Shown piece by piece: positions 25,101-36,701 of a stretch of 64,000 nt of DNA; within the stretch, counting starts at the first letter, position 1, and each line of letters begins with the position of its first letter. The stretch is from Nereocystis luetkeana (taxonomy: Eukaryota; Sar; Phaeophyceae; Laminariales; Laminariaceae). The DNA is taken from positions 9,588,917 through 9,652,916 of the forward strand of contig JARUPZ010000010.1 of assembly GCA_031213475.1 (NCBI GenBank), read 5' to 3'. The translations under genes and the position numbers were made by a program. Below the pieces are notes generated by a model, which worked only from the letters and a program-made list of their open reading frames with translations, was not told the DNA's origin and made no database searches.

Positions 25101-28100
25101 CTCCGGAGTTGTCAACAATTTATTTGAGGTTTCAAAGCAACGGAATCGCTACCTATGTACCAAGGATGCCAAAATATAGGCGACCAATGTAGTTAGGGTA
25201 TCGTATACTACTGACTGTATGTAGTTACGATGTAATTAATCTCTGTGGGTGGTGCAGTAGCGTCAGCACCGGCCCAGCCCAGGCCGGGTGCTCGGGTTCG
25301 TGCTGTACTCAAGTGTTATTTTCATCCTGTCTTTTTTTCTGGGTAGTATGTGGTCCTCTCGGTTTCTGTGGCGACTTGTACAGCGCACCGCATGTATCTG
25401 ATACGTACGCGCGCGGACCTCCTTTTTCCATGTTTGTGTCTGAAGTGTAGATGTGCTTCAGTTATCGTGTGTACTGCGTTTTGCTTGTTACTCCGTATAT
25501 TTTTTGCGGTGGTATTTCTTCCACTCCAGAGTTATCGGAGCCTGTCCTGCGACCACGGACTGCATTGTATTGTGAGTTAATGTGAGAACAACAACAACAA
25601 CAACAACAACGACAACAACGACAGCAACAACAACTCACCAGGTCGCGGTTTCGTCTGACGATACTTGCGACAACCACAATTCAAGAGATCATGGTCTTTG
25701 TTCAGCGCAATACACACCCCGCCCTATTTGGACAGTCTCCGTCGCATGTTCCCTCCCCTGTCCCCCAACCCGACTTTCAGTGGTGCGGCGATTCCGAGGG
25801 AGAAAAGGAGTCTCTCGAGGATCGATTAATGGATTTTGCGACGGTCGAATGGGGCAACAGGGCGTTTCTGCTGATGGCGCATTCGATCCTCTGCGAACCC
25901 GAGTTCGAATTGTGCGACCCAGACCGTGCGGTGGGTAAACTGAAATCTAAGAGGCGCCTATTGGTAGTGTTTCGTTCTCACAGCAGGTGGCTACGTAACC
26001 GTTTGGAAGGTCGAGCCACGGGATGAGCATTTGACGTCGTCCAGGTCACGGGTTCGGAACTCTCTTCGAACGTTTCTTCTACAAAAACGCGTGCGCGTGC
26101 GTTCCTGAAAAACACATCTCCCTGGTTCCCCTAACGCGGCGGGTAGGTCAGCGTACAGACGTATACGGTTCTGACGCCCCAAGAATCCCACCGTTCAGGG
26201 GGGGGAGAGTGTTACAGGGATTACCCTGGGTTGGGTGATCGATCGGTCGTTTACCCCTATAGCTCAGTAGGTGACACCTTCGCAACACTCTATAATAGAC
26301 TGTGGCAGGACTACAGCGAAAAGGCTGCATTCTCGCTTGAATAGTCGAACGTTTTTTGTGGAAGCGATCAAGGCGGGCGAACAATTGTAGGAAGCGAAAG
26401 GACTGGACAACTTCTGTTCAGATAGACGAACTTTGAGCGCGAGAGCACCTAGAGTACTTGGAGTGTTTTTCGGGTCGCCGTGAGCCCTGCCGTTGGTAGG
26501 CACACGCTACCTCAGAAGTCCGTTGGTTGATGCTGCCGGTAGTGCATATGTGTCGAACGTAAAAAAAAACACGGTTTCGCCGCACCCATGCAATAGAGCC
26601 GTGGAGTGGGAGGTGTTGGCCCAGCAGCAATCTTCTAGAAGAAATATACCCAATATACATCTTAAAAAGACACACCTCGCTTGTGAAATGATTTCGTCGA
26701 ACCCCATCTTAGGTAAAACCTGCGTGTGACACGTCGACTTAATAACCGTGCTACGGGTGTAGTGCATGGTCTCATGAACGAAGGATTTAGTATAGGCATT
26801 TGGTTATGTCGCGAAGGTTGCAGTGCCAACCCCAAATCGTCCTTGGTAGCCTGGTGTTGCCCTTCGTCGCGTTCCTGTCCGACGCAGACTTCCCTTTCTG
26901 TCCTGGATCTCTCACCCTTCATGTCTGCGGTTCTTCTCTGCGCTTGTGCTCTACCGTGGCGCGACCCTCATACCATAGCGAGAAAAAGAGTTGAAACCGC
27001 AAAACATCGACACCGAGGAGGGTTGGCTACTGCACCACCAGATCAAGGTGCGTGAGACATACGACTGCGTCGAGCGCTGCATCACGAACTAAGAGTGCGC
27101 GGCAGGAAGGGTTATTGCGTGTGCCTGGCTCCAAACAGGAAACCTTGATGCCGGCCGCATTTTTGGCTGTTTTTGCATGGCAGCCTCATGACGCATCCAT
27201 TCTTTGCCCTGAAACACGTTCAGAAGCCTCTTCTATCGCTGTCGCACTTTTGTACGCCGGGGGGATCATGACGGCCGTAATGAAATGTTTCCCGAAGGCT
27301 GAATTGGTATTCAGGACATGCGTCAGTGCAGCGTATTTTGTGTGTAAGTCTAGGTATATATATATATATATATATATATACGATGCCCACCTTCGCTTGA
27401 AATGAACACTCTACTCTCGTCTTACCCATATAGACAGATCGATATGGAAATTACATACGTGGTGGTTTCCTACCGAACCGATATAAAACGGCCATCATGT
27501 AACCCAGGCGCAAGCACAGGGCGTGCGGTCTTTAGCTTCCCGGGGGTCAACCATGTGCGCAACCGCGAAGGACACGACACGGATGCGAGCCTATCTCTGT
27601 GCATTCCTGGACGCATGCGGGGGGCGTTCAATGTATACACCCGCCATGGAGGTTCGCTTTGAAGTTGTGAAGCACGCAAACCATACGGTGTACGATGGGA
27701 TTCGACGCCTCACAGGATAACTTCAACCGGTGTCCTTTCTCTCTATACGCCGGTTTGATAGTCGGATCTGCGCGAAAAAATATCGCCGCCGCCCGAATAT
27801 TCGGGGGCTCGACCACCCTATCAAACCGACCGAGGAATCCAATATATAGAAGTAGGCCGAAAACGTAGGAGGCCATATCGAGCTGTCCGGATCTTTCGAC
27901 ACGGATCCCCCCCGCGTCAAGAGCTAAGTACAGCAATTACACAACGCAAGGCGGCGAAAACTGCCGCAAACGCACTACAATATGTTGCGGTGTACGGCGT
28001 ATGCCAAGAAGCGGGTATCGAGTAAGATTTTCCCTTCTTCTGCTGCTCGCGGCTTCCACTGCGTTGTTGTACTGTAGCAGACTTTCATGACAACTATAAT

Positions 28101-30041
28101 AATTTTCCTATCCTACGCAGAAAGTACTTTGTCCTGCTGCTTGCTGCTATGCTGCTTAACCCTTTTAGAACCGCAGTCCTGTTTTGGGGACCAAACCACT
28201 CAATTTTTGAGTAGTTTGTCCCCAAACCGGGACTGCGGTTCTAAAGGGGTTAGTAGCTGGCCTGCGAGTGTTGCCCTATTTTCACGACAAACAATATTAA
28301 CCCCTTTAGAACCGTAGTCCCGTTTTGGGGACAAACCAGTCAAATTTCAAGTAGTTTGTCCCCAAAACGGGACTGCGGTGCTAAAGGGGTTAATGTTTCC
28401 AGTTGTATGACGACGGAAAGAAGGTTGACACTGCTGTGCTTTCTGAAAAGACATGATTGCCATGCAAAGTTAGTTGAGTTCGTGCTTCGTGGTGGTCGTC
28501 AGCGCACATGCAGAGGCTTGTAGCACATCCCGATAATATATTTATTTGCGGTGTGGCGACGCCATGGCAGGTCAGTCACGTCGGTGTGAAATGGTCCGGA
28601 CGGAAATGCTCGCGACAACAACGTTTCAAACCCCCTCGAAAGCTTCAGCACATTGAGCAATAAGGTTTCTACCGCAACCGCGGAGCTGTGATCGTGTACA
28701 GCAGTAGCTACCGGCATGAACAATGATGATGGTAAAGGTAACGTGTCTCACTTCGAACATGACATCACCGTTCTGTGATGTGCCGTTTCCCCTCCAGGAG
28801 ATCTTGTCTACGTACACGGCGGTGGGTATCTTTGAAGGTGAGCTCCAAACATCCGCTTCTCACCGCTTGCGGAACAGTTGCTGCTCTCGGATAATTAGAT
28901 GGTGCACAATAAATCGCGCGCTTACCTCATCCCAAAACGCTGCGATGCTTGGACAGAGCACATGTACGGCGCCTTATTGCAGATTCCATACTGAAGGGAC
29001 AAGTACGCCACTGTTGCTGCTTAGACTACTCCAAAGTTGTCGCACGCGTAACAGCAGTGTCCCAACACAATAGTAACCCCTAGCACAGTAGCATGATTCA
29101 TCTCTGGCAAGCGGCGCCCGAAAATACCGCGGCGTGTAAACGCGTTCCCGGGGAAGAGATATCAAAGCCCTTCATTCTTTGTAACAAGACACCTGCATCT
29201 CGCGCGCGCCCGGCAGAGCCGCCTCTGTTTGTTCGCGACAGGGGCGACCAAGGCGAGTACGTTGAACTGACTATACTGAACTAGAAAGAGTTTCGGGAAC
29301 TGACTGCTGTTTGTTGTCATGAGGTTGGCGCTGCAATGCCCACCATACAGCCTACACAACAGTCGCGTGACTACAGGCAGACGAATAGTGGGTAGTGCTG
29401 TAGTACCAGCAGAGTTGTCAGGAAGGTCACTGTTCGAGCACGGGTCCAGCAACGCTCCGTTATATCCCTGTCGAACGTGATTTTCGGAGGATACAGCACG
29501 CCCATTTGTGGCGAAGGCTCGCGGTTTATTGTAACATCGACGTTGAGCACAGGCTACTTATTAATGGGTATTGATAGTACACGGGGTTCAAAGTAGCGTT
29601 CTTCGGTGAGCACAAACGACCGTTAAGTATAAGACATACAGATGCAAGTTCTTGAAGGTTTCAGAGAACCTCAGCCCGAAGGTTTCATTCCCGAGTTCTG
29701 AACACATGCCGCGTACTGTATGAACAGCCACGGCTTTCGAAAATAAGGGTGCGTCGCCCTTTCCCCGCTCGTCCGCATTCCCGTCCTGTGTTGTGCCAGA
29801 GTGGGAGCTCTCGATGCGCTTGTTCAACGCGAAAGTTAAAAGCCCGGTGCGTAAGTGGAACTCTAGTATGACAGTCAACCCAGGTCGCCAATCTGCGGCG
29901 CGGGCGGAGTTGCTGGAGTGGGCACACGCAAACGCGGAGTTGCATACCGCCCTTGCCGCCGACATGCTGCTGTACAACTACGGCGTCGCCCTGTTTCGAA
30001 AACAGACCAAGGCTGCCCTGCACATGGAATGGGCGCCATGA
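22141..30041 (+). CDS. Sulfotransferase gene, seven 3' exons (N-terminal exons not found)
   Basis: Predicted to transfer sulfate from PAPS to a glycan, probably in the Golgi, by analogy with polysaccharide sulfotransferases. Exons: 22141-22227, 22918-23011, 24287-24413, 25781-25934, 26989-27047, 28798-28837, 29800-30041 (stop TGA). All six junctions are GT..AG and keep the frame without adjustment, giving about 267 residues. Exon 1 carries FNHFAKSGGSTIK, the PAPS 5'-phosphosulfate loop (KSGGST). Exon 3 carries FTMLRNPIERLVSAFYY, the 3'-phosphate motif (R..P..R..S.Y). Exon 4 has EWGNRAF; the end reads TAVGIFE-EWELSMRLF and then ALAADMLLYNYGVALF. The weakest border is the acceptor at 26989, which has a poor pyrimidine tract. 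The start and any membrane anchor lie upstream of 22141 and were not identified. The introns hold MITEs and an AAC-tailed repeat. Confidence 0.82.
23990..24094. mobile_element. TA-flanked hairpin MITE in sulfotransferase intron 2
   Basis: 105 bp. The left end is TTACGGGGGACCGTAG and the right end TGGTCCCCCGTAA. The interior reads CCAAATATTGTCAGTAAAAA and an AGGTTTTT block. TA precedes it at the left; the right flank is TT, so one side has mutated. Confidence 0.85.
25402..25612 (+). repeat. AAC-tailed repeat, best preserved copy, in sulfotransferase intron 3
   Basis: It matches 1-180 from the TACGTACGCGCGCGGACCTC head through the GGACTGCAT block. It ends with TTGTGAGTTAATGTGAGAAC and eight AAC units, after which the tail decays into mixed AAC/GAC triplets (25612-25635). 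It lies in the same orientation as the host gene. Confidence 0.8.
27354..27380. repeat. (TA)n microsatellite in sulfotransferase intron 5
   Basis: About 13 TA units. Confidence 0.9.
28156..28252. mobile_element. TTAA-flanked hairpin MITE in sulfotransferase intron 5 (copy 5)
   Basis: TTAACCCTTTTAGAACCGCA to TTCTAAAGGGGTTAG. The right TTAA has mutated to TTAG. The arms pair over about 35 bases. Confidence 0.88.
28297..28393. mobile_element. TTAA-flanked hairpin MITE in sulfotransferase intron 5 (copy 6)
   Basis: 97 bp including both intact TTAA. It lies only 44 bases from copy 5, so this intron took two independent insertions of the same family. Confidence 0.9.
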
Positions 30042-31157
30042 AAACATTATCGAAAAATATCATTTCCACGTTCTGTACATATACGAGCACTGGTTGTAGT
30101 GATAATTCGAGCTGCTAGGTGTCTGTAAAATTAGGGGTAGACATGTGGGCAAGGGCGGTTAGCCTTCGGTCAGCGTTGGCTGGGTAGACTGTCACGAGCG
30201 AACTTTTTTACGAGCGAATATACCCTAGCATTTGGATATTGAGATCCATACGTATATTTCTGTTGTGCAGTCACTACGCACGGATACGAGTATCTTTGTT
30301 AGGATGTTCCAGTAAATGTAATGTAGTATGCAGCGAGAATACAAGTTCCGTATCGTTCCTCTTCGCTGTTCAGCATGTTAAATAAATGTTCAACTTGCCT
30401 TGGTCGGGACGTCGACAATAATGCAGGGCATTTAGCTTCCCACCATACCAGGTACACGTCAAGGAGCGTTGTCGTAGGACGGTCTGTCGGCCAGTACAGC
30501 TGCCCGTGTAGAATACAAAATCCGTACTGTGTGCGTCTTTCCGAGATAATCAAGTGATGGTCACGCCCACTTCGGTCACTTCTTTTTTTTTCCCATTTCT
30601 TCTCTGTTTCCTTTTTTAATTCGGGAACCTAAGCGCCTTTTCAAACTATGAATACTCTTCTTTGCCATAGAGATAATCACAGACATTTCGGTGCCACTCT
30701 GACATCTCTCTTTACAGAGGCAAAGAGAGCCTCGGCACGAATCATCCCTTCAACGCAGTCAACCAGAGCCAAAAATATGGTGTCTAGACATAATAAGGGG
30801 ATACATACAAGGTTTTTAGGGTCCATCGTTTGAGTTCTGCTTACTATCCCCCCCCCACCCCCCGAAATAGAAGGCCGCTCCTCCTGTAGAACAAAAAATA
30901 CGCGCGATTCGGATTCCGGTGGTTTTGTTATTTACCCGGGAGGAAAAGGAGAGGGATTCGAAGGCTATCTAACTACAGGTACTACTGTAGTAAGTAGTGT
31001 ATCCACCCAAAACCACCATACCAGGTACCTGGTACCTGGTATATTTTATTCCGGCGCCGGAGATCGAGGCTTGTCGGGAAGTTTGTGGATGGCATACAAC
31101 TGGCATTGGAGGCGTTCTACGGTAGAGGTTCACCCTGATTTTGTTTAAGCTACTCAC
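30042..31157. other. 3' flank of sulfotransferase gene, no further gene
   Basis: It contains the 3' untranslated region. No clear polyadenylation signal could be assigned. A cluster of TACCAGGTACCTGGTA palindromes lies near 31018-31040. Confidence 0.35.
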
Positions 31158-31372
31158 TTGAGGAGCTCCATACCTCACCCGAAAACTGAGTTCACCAAAA
31201 ACGAAATTGCATCCGATGAATAATCTCGTGGACCAAGTATACCGAAGCGTCAGTTTTCGAAACAAGATTGGCATTCCGACGATTTGATGCCAAGAGCTCC
31301 CGTCTTTCAGAAAATGTTTTAGTGGAAATGTGATACCAGGTACCTCTTATATCGTAGAACGCGTCATTGCGT
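31158..31372 (+). repeat. Diverged direct repeat, unit A1
   Basis: GAGGAGCTCCATACCTCACC, CCGAAAACTG, GATTGGCATTCCGACGATTT and ATCGTAGAACGCGTC occur in the same order and spacing as in 31866-32064. Confidence 0.7.
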
Positions 31373-31771
31373 TTTGTGTTTTTTTGGAGATGATGACGCG
31401 AGCTACGATAAAGAGAGGTACTGTACCTTTTTGGGGGTTTTCTGTATCTGACAAACGGAGGCTCCTCGAGGGCTCTGATGAACCAGTCAATAAGACGACG
31501 CCTTATAGTTGGGATAATCACGTTTCTGTTTTGTGTTTGACGGTATCCATGGGAGTGTTCATCGGGCTATATAAGCGTACACTCTTTCTCGAAATCAAGT
31601 GTTGGGGAGGAGGTGTATGGAGCTCCTTTCGTTAGGAGGGCCTCAGAAAAAGGTGGGCGCACCCCCCTATCGTGCGTAGCATGCGTCTGATGCTCCAGCA
31701 GCAGTACCAGGCTGAAGGCACTGAGGCGTTCTACGATAGAGGTTCACCCTAATTTTTCCGAGCCTCCTCAC

Positions 31772-31868
31772 TTAACCCCTTTAGAACCGCAGTCCCGATT
31801 TGTGGACAAACCAGTCAAATTTCAAGTAGTTTTGTCCCCAAACGGGACTGCGGTTCTAAAGGGGTTAA
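31772..31868. mobile_element. TTAA-flanked hairpin MITE (copy 7)
   Basis: TTAACCCCTTTAGAACCGCA to TTCTAAAGGGGTTAA, with both TTAA intact. It lies directly against repeat unit A2. Confidence 0.9.
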
Positions 31869-32064
31869 GGAGCTCCATACCTCACCCGAAAACTGCCTTC
31901 AGCAAAATCAAATTGCATCGCGGCGAACAATGCCGTGGCCCAAGCCTACGAAACGTTTTTTTTTCGAAATCAAGATTGACATTCCGACGATTTGGAGTCG
32001 AGGAACCCCGTCTTTAGGAAAAAAAAACTGCTCAAATGTGCTACCTCTATCGTAGAACGGGTCT
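31869..32064 (+). repeat. Diverged direct repeat, unit A2
   Basis: Second copy of the unit at 31158. It shares GAGCTCCATACCTCACCCGA and CATTCCGACGATTTG and ends in CTATCGTAGAACGGGTC. Many substitutions and small indels show the two are old. Confidence 0.7.
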
Positions 32065-33061
32065 ACCTTAGACACCTGCCCTGCGATGATAGGGGTGCGT
32101 ATGACAGCACGTACGTTATAAAATCTGAGGTTCCTCACTTTAGCTCTGACAATCGATTTAGACTATTTTAATGGAAGCAAAAAACACAAGCTAAGCCCGA
32201 TACACCAACATTGTTGTAAGCGTGGGTTAGGTGTCTTGACGAATGGTGTTAAAAAACATATTCCATCGGATCCGACGATAATATTGGTTAGCTCCTCGGT
32301 TCAGGAGCTGCTGGGTCAGGGAAAAAATATCGGTCAGAAAGGTGTAAACCCCCGACCACGGCACAGGTCCTTTGTTCGGGAAGTGAGCAGCGCTACCGCA
32401 GTGCCTTCATTGATTCATCCCACAGTAGAGCTGTGCACCAGAAGCTCCTTAGCCCCTCACATTAGGAGCTCTCATTGTCTCACCCGATACAATACCTGGA
32501 AGAAATTCGTTCGTGCCACCCGACCGGTACTTGTATGCGCTAGTCCTAGAACGAATATACGCGTAACTTTTTCATCCTAACTGGTAATTCCTAACTTAAG
32601 GAACTCGATTAGTCAGGAACCTTTGGCCCGAGAAGTGCAACCCCTACCGCAGTACCTTCATTACGGAATAGTGCTACCGTGAATAATTGTATCTTTTTTG
32701 CAGAATAATAGTGCTACGGCACGTTGTCGTAGGGAATCGTGCTACTACAGCAATACCTTTAGAGAAAGGTGGTACCTTCAGGAAGAAAAAGTTGCTGCGA
32801 GCGGCTTGTTTTGACTGCAGCACTATCAACAGGCATTATATCGACGACGTTTCGCCAAACCTCCCGCCCTTGTCGGATGTGCTTGAAAACGTATCGCTGT
32901 ATAAAGTAAGGGCTTCCCTCCGTCCCAATGTGTTGGAAGCAGGAACGAGAACGGGTGTGAGGAGTTGCGAATTGTTCGCTCAAGGTTGGGCAATGACCCT
33001 CCCCTCCGTCCCAAAAGGGGTGCGTGGTCAATTACTAAGGCTAGCAACACATCGCCATGAG
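32065..33061. other. No recognised gene
   Basis: Words of the GAGCTC repeat recur (32290-32310, 32448-32540). A 125-codon open frame (32687-33064) has no known motif. Confidence 0.3.
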
Positions 33062-33262
33062 TAGCCCCCCCTGTCTTCCATCAGCCAGGAAGTCCACCTC
33101 GCAAACGATTTTCGGTAGGGGGGTGCAGCTCACCCATAATGCGACTCGCCCAACACCTCACGGTGCCTCGCGCTTGGTGCAAGCATGTCTTCTTCCTGGT
33201 CGTCGGTGGAATCCGGCTTGCTCCGTCCCGGCATTGTGGGTATGCGAGGGTTTGTGATCATG
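33062..33262 (+). repeat. Family R repeat
   Basis: ACGATTTTCGGTAG, GGGTGCAGCTCACCC, GCGACTCGCCCAACACCTCA, GTCCCGGCATTGTGGGTATG and CGAGGGTTTGTG match the copies at 13990 (reverse) and 53790. Confidence 0.65.
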
Positions 33263-35097
33263 TGGTGGCGACCGTGTATGACATGTCATAATGAGTGCAC
33301 CCTCCCCGGGCTGCTCCATCTCGAAGGGACAGGTAGTCAATGGTAAGGACTAAGGCAAGCAACAAATGAGTGCGCGCCCCCCGCCCCCCCCACCTTTAAA
33401 CAAGGCCCCCACGTAGTAATAAACAGATATATATATATGCCTAGTACCTGGTCTCAGTAATTACCGGTGCTGAACTCGGCGGATAGGCAACTCGGAAATA
33501 ACGGAGTAGTAGTCTTTGAGCTTGAAGATGAAGTAACGCAGTGCAACATAAATCTGCAGCTATACCGCGCCTGGAAGCCCGCTCCGGGGCATGGGGGGCT
33601 TAAACTCCCCGGTAATGAAGACTTTCCGGCGAGTACCTGACTCATACCGGGCACCACTACCGATGAAGGTGGGGCTATGGGGCCTTCGTTGCGAAGGCTC
33701 TAAAACAATGCGACAGCAAAAGCAGACAATGGCAGACGTTTCAGTCGTCCGGGTAGCCGTCAAATGTTATCGCCGCAAAAGATGTCTCTCGAGAACAAAG
33801 GAGTGCTCGCGCGTGCAGAGAGGGCTTGCAAAGCGACAGAATGTGCCTTGGTAATGTCATATATCTCGACAGAGCCCTGATATGGCGGGACCTAGCAAAC
33901 CCGACGTCACGCAGGCATTGTGGCAAGTAATACCCCGGACAGGTGCCCCACAGAGCGATCAGGCACCCGGACGTTACTTTGCCCTGGCCGCTCCCAATTT
34001 CGGGTGTACGCTGTTGGTTATTGGACCTTTCTTTGAGTAAGAGGTTCGCAGCGTATGATACTGTCTCGTGCTGCTGAACGTTTTGGCCCGGGAGGGTCCG
34101 TGCACCAGTAGTGCCCACTATTTTAATAACTACGCTGTGTCGTTGCCCGAGCGTTGTCAGGTGAGGTGTTGTAAATCAGTACACCAACTTAAGGATGTGC
34201 TCGTGCTTGATTGTTTAGATGTGTTTTCATCGCTGCGGTGTACTAATAGTTAGTATAGATGTGTAGGCGTCCCTTGTCACATTTTCGTGTCACGTGGGTC
34301 GTAAGTAGTATAGGAAAAATTGATATGGCTAGACTGCATGTCAACCAACCCCTATGGGTCTGCATTCCCTCGTTTTTTGTTTCGAAGAGTTCTATGTGTA
34401 AGAGTAGTTTTTTGTTCTGGCCAAAACATTTCTGCCCGGATGGGGGGGTGGCTTCTCAGCTGAGGAACAAACACTCCCACAACCAGTCGCTTTTTTTTAT
34501 CGTTTTCGCTGCAGTCCTATAGCAATGGATTGATTGACTGTAGGGTTACCGTTAGAGAGCTTTGAGCTCGCTTTAGAGAAGTGCGACCGTGTTTGAGCGC
34601 TTATTTTCTCGACAACGGTAAGGAAGGGGTGCTCAAATAAAGACGATCACAAATTTAATCAAGGCTCTCGACCAGATACATACTTCGTATACTAGTAGTA
34701 CGAAGCACTTTCTTGTTTGCTTTCGGCAACCTTTTCCCCGCTCTGCAGAAATCGAGCGCCGGAAAAACTGTCGCCCGTGCACCCCTGTCTGTGCAAAGTC
34801 GACGCTCTTTACGGTTAGTAGTGCCCGTTTATCATGGAAGCTTGTTGTTGCGGAGTGGGGTGTGCGGCTCCTCAATAATAGCTCCTCAGATGAGGAGCCC
34901 TACGAAATTCCAGGTGCATCACCACCGTGGCATGCCCCCATCCTACCGTCACGGAGTTGTTGGGGTAACAGACAAAGGAATGCATACTAGGGCATCCGAA
35001 ACACTGAGTGAGGCTTGGCGCCCTCGCCGGCAGGAGCAACAGGCCGCTCGTTTGTGTTGGACGAAGAGCAATGCCTTGTACCGGGTGGTATGCCTTA
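33263..35097. other. No recognised gene
   Basis: It contains a motif ending GGCAAGCAACAAATGAGT before a C-tract (33341-33390), repeated at 63940-63990. No coding domain was recognised. Confidence 0.3.
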
Positions 35098-35347
35098 GGC
35101 TCATTCTTATCGGAGAGCGTTTTTTCCATAATTTCCAAAGTTTGGAAATAATTGGAGATATGTATCAATATACGGAGGCGTTCTGTCATTATTCGTGAAA
35201 TTCTCCAGAAGCAAAAATATCAAGTTCGTTAACATTTCAATATTTAAATTTTGGAAAAAAAAAAAACAGGAAAATATGGAAGATTGAAAAATTGCGCGAA
35301 ACAAATGTCGAAAATTTGAGAAAAAAAGCTCTCCGATAAGAATTAGT
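35098..35347 (-). mobile_element. Foldback element, single-unit copy
   Basis: It is bounded by GGCTCATTCTTATCGGAGAG and an inverted CTCTCCGATAAGAATTAG. The interior of about 210 bases is the reverse complement of one 218-bp unit of the array at 44830-46163 (ATACGGAGGCGTTCTGTCAT, AACAGGAAAATATGGAAGAT). No coding capacity. Confidence 0.85.
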
Positions 35348-35495
35348 GTGCTGAGCTCCCCACGTGAACAGCCCAATATCTCGCCCGCATCATGACTACC
35401 GAGAATTTTGTTCGCGCTACCCGACCAATACATATACCACAGGTAGGTATGTATGGCTACGCAGCCCTAAAACAAGTGTCTACTATATATTATAA

Positions 35496-35786
35496 GGGTC
35501 ATTCTCAGTGGAGATTTTTTTCCCATATCATTCTTATCGGAGATTTTTTTCCCATAACTTCGACACTTTTTTCGCGCAATTTTTCAATCTTCCATATTTT
35601 CCTGTTTTTTTCCAAAATTTGATTTAATGAGTGAATTTAACGAACTTGTTTTTTTTACTCATTATTTATGGAGAATTTCACGAATAAATAGTGATGGAAC
35701 ACTTCCGTATATTGATACACATCCCCAATAATTATTTCCAAAGTTTGAAAATTATGGGGAAAATGCTCTCCGCTAAGAATGAGCCC
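35496..35786 (+). mobile_element. Foldback element, single-unit copy with duplicated left end
   Basis: Two left termini occur in succession (GGGTCATTCTCAGTGGAGAT at 35496 and ATCATTCTTATCGGAGATTT at 35527), then one unit in the same orientation as the big array. It ends with CTCTCCGCTAAGAATGAGCC at 35786. More diverged than the copy at 35098. Confidence 0.8.
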
Positions 35787-36585
35787 AATAATATGACGAG
35801 TAAAAGGACAAGTAGCATGCTAACCGTTAAACTAAGAGTTGCTCACCTAAGGAGCTCAACCGGTCCAAACACAAAAATGACCCAGAAGGGCAACCCCTAC
35901 CGTGTGGCGCTTAGAGAGGAAGCCACGAATCTGAGAGGGAAGAGATACTCATACAATATTGTCAACCCTCTTGGGGCTTCAATCGGGAAGATTGATGATA
36001 AAAAAAAAAGTGTCAGATACTGCAAAGGCCACTGCGTGCTTTGGGGGTGTACTGCTAACCGGTGTCCGAGTTTCGATGCAAGGAGCCGTAGAGCACAGAA
36101 GCAATATGATCCTACCGGTATTGGTGGGCGCTCACGCTGCTCGTAGGTGGTTGGAAGCACCAAACAAAGTTATCATTGTTTCCGTCGCTTTCTAGAGATC
36201 CCAAAGGGTACCGGTACATAAACTGATTGAGATTAACGTTCGAAAATTACAACGACGAATCTCCGGGGAAACCGAATTGTTCCAAGTGAGTCCAACGTTG
36301 AACACTACGTTAAAAATGTTTTCGAAAACCGGTGGGGAGGGCCGGTCATAGCGGGGGCAAAAAAAAAACGAAAAAAAAAAACGAAAAAAAAAAAACGAAG
36401 AGCAGAACCAAAGAGCACGTGAGTTTTATTGGTCAAATCCCAAAAAATTGAAGTAGAGATCCCGATACCTCCGTTTTCACATTTTTGGTTTATTTTCAAG
36501 CCCCAGAGGACTCTTAAAAAAAACGAAATGGGTGCCAAATAAACGAAATATGGGATACCCAGGGTCGAAGAGGAACATACTTGTA
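35787..36585. other. No recognised gene
   Basis: A 151-codon open frame overlapping this region has no motif. Poly-A tracts lie at 36360-36400. Confidence 0.3.
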
Positions 36586-36701
36586 CTACGGGGGATCATA
36601 GTAAATAGGACCAAATGTTATTATTAGTAAAAGTAGGTAAATATATACCGGTATAGGTTTTTGTGTGTACCGTAGGTCCTAGTTACTATGGTCCGCCGTA
36701 A
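36586..36701. mobile_element. TA-flanked hairpin MITE (slightly enlarged)
   Basis: Left terminus CTACGGGGGATCATAG, right terminus CTATGGTCCGCCGTAA. The interior carries ACCAAATGTTATTATTAG and an AGGTTTTTGTG block. 116 bp because of small insertions. Confidence 0.8.

Noticed and set aside
26250..26330. tRNA-like start TATAGCTCAGTAGGT
   Set aside because: The A-box-like word has no B box at the right distance and no acceptor or anticodon stems.
27523..27720. Possible extra sulfotransferase exon (MRAYLCAFLDACGG frame)
   Set aside because: The frame looks protein-like, but exons 26989-27047 and 28798-28837 already join in phase and no acceptor fits its start.
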